In this document: one piece after another, positions 3,853-5,884 of the stretch
Layout: every line of letters begins with the position of its first letter
How positions within the stretch are numbered: the stretch's first letter is position 1
Made by a program: the position numbers and the translations under genes
Notes under the pieces: model-generated
Databases searched by the model: none
Told to the model about the DNA's origin: nothing
The model's input: the letters and a program-made list of their open reading frames with translations, nothing else
Source of the DNA: Bacteroidales bacterium
GTDB lineage: Bacteria > Bacteroidota > Bacteroidia > Bacteroidales > UBA7960
Assembly: GCA_003451785.1 (NCBI GenBank)
Contig: DMJL01000057.1
Location: forward strand, 1-5,884
DNA: 5,884 bases
Reading direction: 5' to 3'

Positions 3853-5397
3853 ATGCAAACTATAAATTTTTTACTAATAATTGTTGCCGTTTTGTTGATG
3901 GCTTCTTGCAACAGACAGCCTGCTTCACACGGGCACGGGCATGGACACGGGCACACACACGATGTGATTGGCGGCCATACGCATGGCGAGGACGGTCACG
4001 ATCATGGCGACGGAATGTTTAGCCAAACTTTGTTTTCTGAAGATTATGAGCTCTTTGTTGAGTTTCCGGCTTTGGTGGTCGGTCAGATCAGCGAGTTTGC
4101 TGCACATATCACCCAACTGCGCGATCATAAGCCACTCTCGGAGGGTAGCCTCACTGTGAGTCTTATAAGAGATGGTAGAGGAATAAGGCACCGCGTTGAT
4201 TCTGCTGCAACTCCAGGGATTTTCAAACCAGCTCTACAGCCCACCGAGGCAGGTACTTTTCTGTTGTTGTTTGAGCTTGTATCAGAAGGCCGGACAGTGT
4301 CGTTCAGAGTTCCTGACATTGTAGTTTTTGCCGATGCCCATGATGCGGCACACGCCACAGTTGAGCAACCCCATGGCGAAACGATTTCTTTCTTAAAGGA
4401 ACAAGCTTGGCGTTCAGACTTTCTCACCCAAGTGATTCAACCCATGCCTTTTTATTCCATAATCCGCACATCGGGAAGGGTGAAAAGTCAGCCGCAAGCG
4501 CAGCTATCGGTAAGTGCCCAAGTTCAAGGGGCTGTAAACCTTATGGTAGTATTGGGAGAGAATGTGAACCGCGGCGACCTGATTGCTGTAATTTCTCCCA
4601 CCGGAATTGAGAACAATACATCACTATTGCTCAACGAAAGTAAAATAGCCTACGAAAGAAGTCGTGCAGATTATGAGCGATCTAAGCCCTTAGCTAGCAG
4701 GCAGATGCTATCGCAAAGAGAATTTTTGGAAATCCAACAGCGCTTTTTGCAAGATTCTTTGCGCTTCAACCAGATTGCCCGTTTAGTGTCGCAACAAGGC
4801 CTTAGGGTAGTTGCTCCCATAAGTGGTTTTGTAAGCTCTATACCCGTTGCCAATGGGCAGTTTGTTGAGAGCGGTGCAACGATAGCATCTGTTACGAACA
4901 GGGCACCCGTGGTGATCGAAACATTTGTGAATAAATCGGACTTTAGAAGGGTTGGAGGTATTTTTGATGCCAACTTCAGGATTCCCGGCGACGGTGCTAC
5001 CATAAACCTAAGGGAAATCAATGGCAGAGTTACATCCAACAATGCTTTCGTAAACGAGCAAGCAACACGCATCCCGGTGGTTTTCTCGGCGCAAAACAAC
5101 GGTGAGCTGATGCCGGGAATGTTTTTGGAAGCATTCCTGAAAACCGGAAAAAAAGAACAGGCTCTGGTAGTGCCATTAACTGCCATAGTGGAGGAGCAAG
5201 GCTTGCATTTTGTATTCATCCAAACCGGAGGCGAATCGTTTGAAAGGCGGCAGGTGCAAATCGCAGATAGCGATGGAAGGTTGGTTGAGATTCTTTCAGG
5301 ATTAAACCCCGGCGATAGAGTTGTAAGTCGTGGATCACAATTGGTAAGGCTTGCAGCTAAGGCAGGTGCTCTTCCCCTTCATGGTCATACCCATTAA
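3853..5397 (+). CDS. czcB: Heavy-metal efflux RND periplasmic adaptor (CzcB/CusB type), His-rich lipoprotein
   Basis: A 514-residue membrane-fusion protein linking an RND pump to an outer-membrane channel. Lipoprotein signal with lipobox MASC (Cys19). Residues 26-51 hold ten His in HxH form (HGHGHGHGHTH, then GGHTH and GHDH). Residues 60-160 form an extra beta-rich domain (LFVEFPALVVGQISEFAAH through VPDIVVFAD) that I know from Bacteroidota adaptors of this class. The FLKEQAWRSDF motif (180-190) is typical of CzcB relatives. The two halves of the barrel-sandwich domain are near 215-250 and 317-350 (VVAPISGFVSSIPVANGQFV), separated by a short helical hairpin (255-315). The beta-barrel and membrane-proximal domains follow (350-500). 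The chain ends HGHTH. The metal cannot be fixed by sequence alone; czcB is used in the broad sense. It is followed 11 bases later by the pump gene. Confidence 0.93.
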   Translation: MQTINFLLIIVAVLLMASCNRQPASHGHGHGHGHTHDVIGGHTHGEDGHDHGDGMFSQTLFSEDYELFVEFPALVVGQISEFAAHITQLRDHKPLSEGSLTVSLIRDGRGIRHRVDSAATPGIFKPALQPTEAGTFLLLFELVSEGRTVSFRVPDIVVFADAHDAAHATVEQPHGETISFLKEQAWRSDFLTQVIQPMPFYSIIRTSGRVKSQPQAQLSVSAQVQGAVNLMVVLGENVNRGDLIAVISPTGIENNTSLLLNESKIAYERSRADYERSKPLASRQMLSQREFLEIQQRFLQDSLRFNQIARLVSQQGLRVVAPISGFVSSIPVANGQFVESGATIASVTNRAPVVIETFVNKSDFRRVGGIFDANFRIPGDGATINLREINGRVTSNNAFVNEQATRIPVVFSAQNNGELMPGMFLEAFLKTGKKEQALVVPLTAIVEEQGLHFVFIQTGGESFERRQVQIADSDGRLVEILSGLNPGDRVVSRGSQLVRLAAKAGALPLHGHTH

Positions 5398-5408
5398 TAC
5401 GGAAAACC

Positions 5409-5884
5409 ATGCTGTTAAAAATTATTGATTATTCATTAAAAAACCGTTTGTTGGTGTTGTTCATGGCCTTGGTACTTACGGTAACAGGTACCTTTGTAAC
5501 AACACGAATGGATGTAGATGTGTTTCCCGATCTTACTGCACCTACAGTGGTAGTCTTAACTGAAGGCCACGGTATGGCTGCCGAAGAAGTGGAACGACTC
5601 ATAACCTTCCCCATCGAAACAGCTGTAAACGGTGCCACCGGTGTTCGCCGAGTAAGGTCGTCTTCTACCATTGGCTTTTCGCTGGTTTGGGTGGATTTTG
5701 ATTGGGGTACCGACATTTTTAAAGCCCGGCAGATAGTAAACGAAAAAATTGCCATGGTGGCAGGTCAAATGCCGGCTAATGCGGGTATCCCCACAATGGC
5801 TCCACAATCATCAATCATTGGAGAGATTATCCTTCTTACCGTATCGTCAGACTCCATCTCGCCCATGGAAGTAAGAACCATTGC
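5409..5884 (+). CDS. czcA: Heavy-metal efflux RND pump (CzcA/CusA family), N-terminal part, cut by window edge
   Basis: The frame runs from the ATG at 5409 to the window edge, 158 complete codons of a protein usually about 1040 residues long. It is the inner-membrane proton-driven pump of the tripartite metal exporter. The start MLLKIIDYSLKNRLLVL leads into transmembrane helix 1 (about 14-31), then the periplasmic porter domain begins with DVFPDLTAPTVVVLTEGHG (37-55), followed by AAEEVERLITFPIETAVNG, VRRVRSSSTIGFSLVWVDFDWGTDI and ARQIVNEKI, all signature blocks of the heavy-metal (HME) branch of RND transporters. The metal-selecting residues in the transmembrane helices lie outside the window, so substrate is open. 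It is placed 11 bases after the adaptor stop, clearly co-transcribed; A-rich GGAAAACC lies before the ATG. Confidence 0.95.
   Translation, partial: MLLKIIDYSLKNRLLVLFMALVLTVTGTFVTTRMDVDVFPDLTAPTVVVLTEGHGMAAEEVERLITFPIETAVNGATGVRRVRSSSTIGFSLVWVDFDWGTDIFKARQIVNEKIAMVAGQMPANAGIPTMAPQSSIIGEIILLTVSSDSISPMEVRTI

Noticed and set aside
3545..3956. Minus-strand Met/Val- and Gly/Ala-rich open frames opposite the His tracts
   Set aside because: CAT/CAC His codons read backwards give ATG/GTG, which creates Met/Val-rich shadow frames without stops. They are by-products of the His-rich genes.

Overview
The window looks like chromosomal DNA of a member of the Bacteroidota. The grounds are: candidate promoters with the TAnnTTTG -7 hexamer-like element of that phylum, mostly absent Shine-Dalgarno sequences, the sequence style of the CzcB/CzcA-type efflux proteins, and dispersed hairpin repeats of kinds I remember from Bacteroidota genomes. 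I cannot name a genus.

Left part (1-1771, minus strand): a YifB/ComM-type Mg-chelatase-like AAA+ ATPase runs off the left edge, so its C-terminus is missing. Upstream of it, in the same direction, is a complete ridA gene (reactive enamine/imine deaminase) with its own hairpin-plus-T-tract terminator and a candidate promoter.

Middle part (about 1772-2786): roughly 1 kb without a convincing gene, lying between the divergent ridA and metal-efflux units. Its first 400 bases are plain AT-rich sequence. From about 2188 to 2660 it is a dense mosaic of hairpin repeats: three copies of one perfect 21-base palindrome, three copies of a GC-rich hairpin followed by a TAGAAA-containing tail, a roughly 100-base long inverted repeat, and several short GC-rich hairpins. 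The open frames here are repeat artefacts.

Right part (2787-5884, plus strand): a four-gene run that looks like a heavy-metal resistance operon. In order: a membrane-anchored His-rich protein ending in LRGPPSVA, a small His-rich lipoprotein, a lipoprotein CzcB/CusB-type periplasmic adaptor with His-rich sequence at both ends, and the start of a CzcA/CusA-type RND pump cut by the right edge. Three of four products carry dense HxH/HH stretches on what should be the periplasmic side. The inference is that they buffer or deliver a divalent metal (Zn, Co, Ni, Cd or Cu; the sequence does not say which) to the tripartite pump. No outer-membrane factor gene is present before the adaptor; it may lie beyond the window.

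I see no RNA genes, CRISPR array, transposase gene or prophage. The most unusual points are the concentration of poly-His modules across successive operon genes, the tandem DNA repeats that encode one of them, and the repeat mosaic in the divergent intergenic region.
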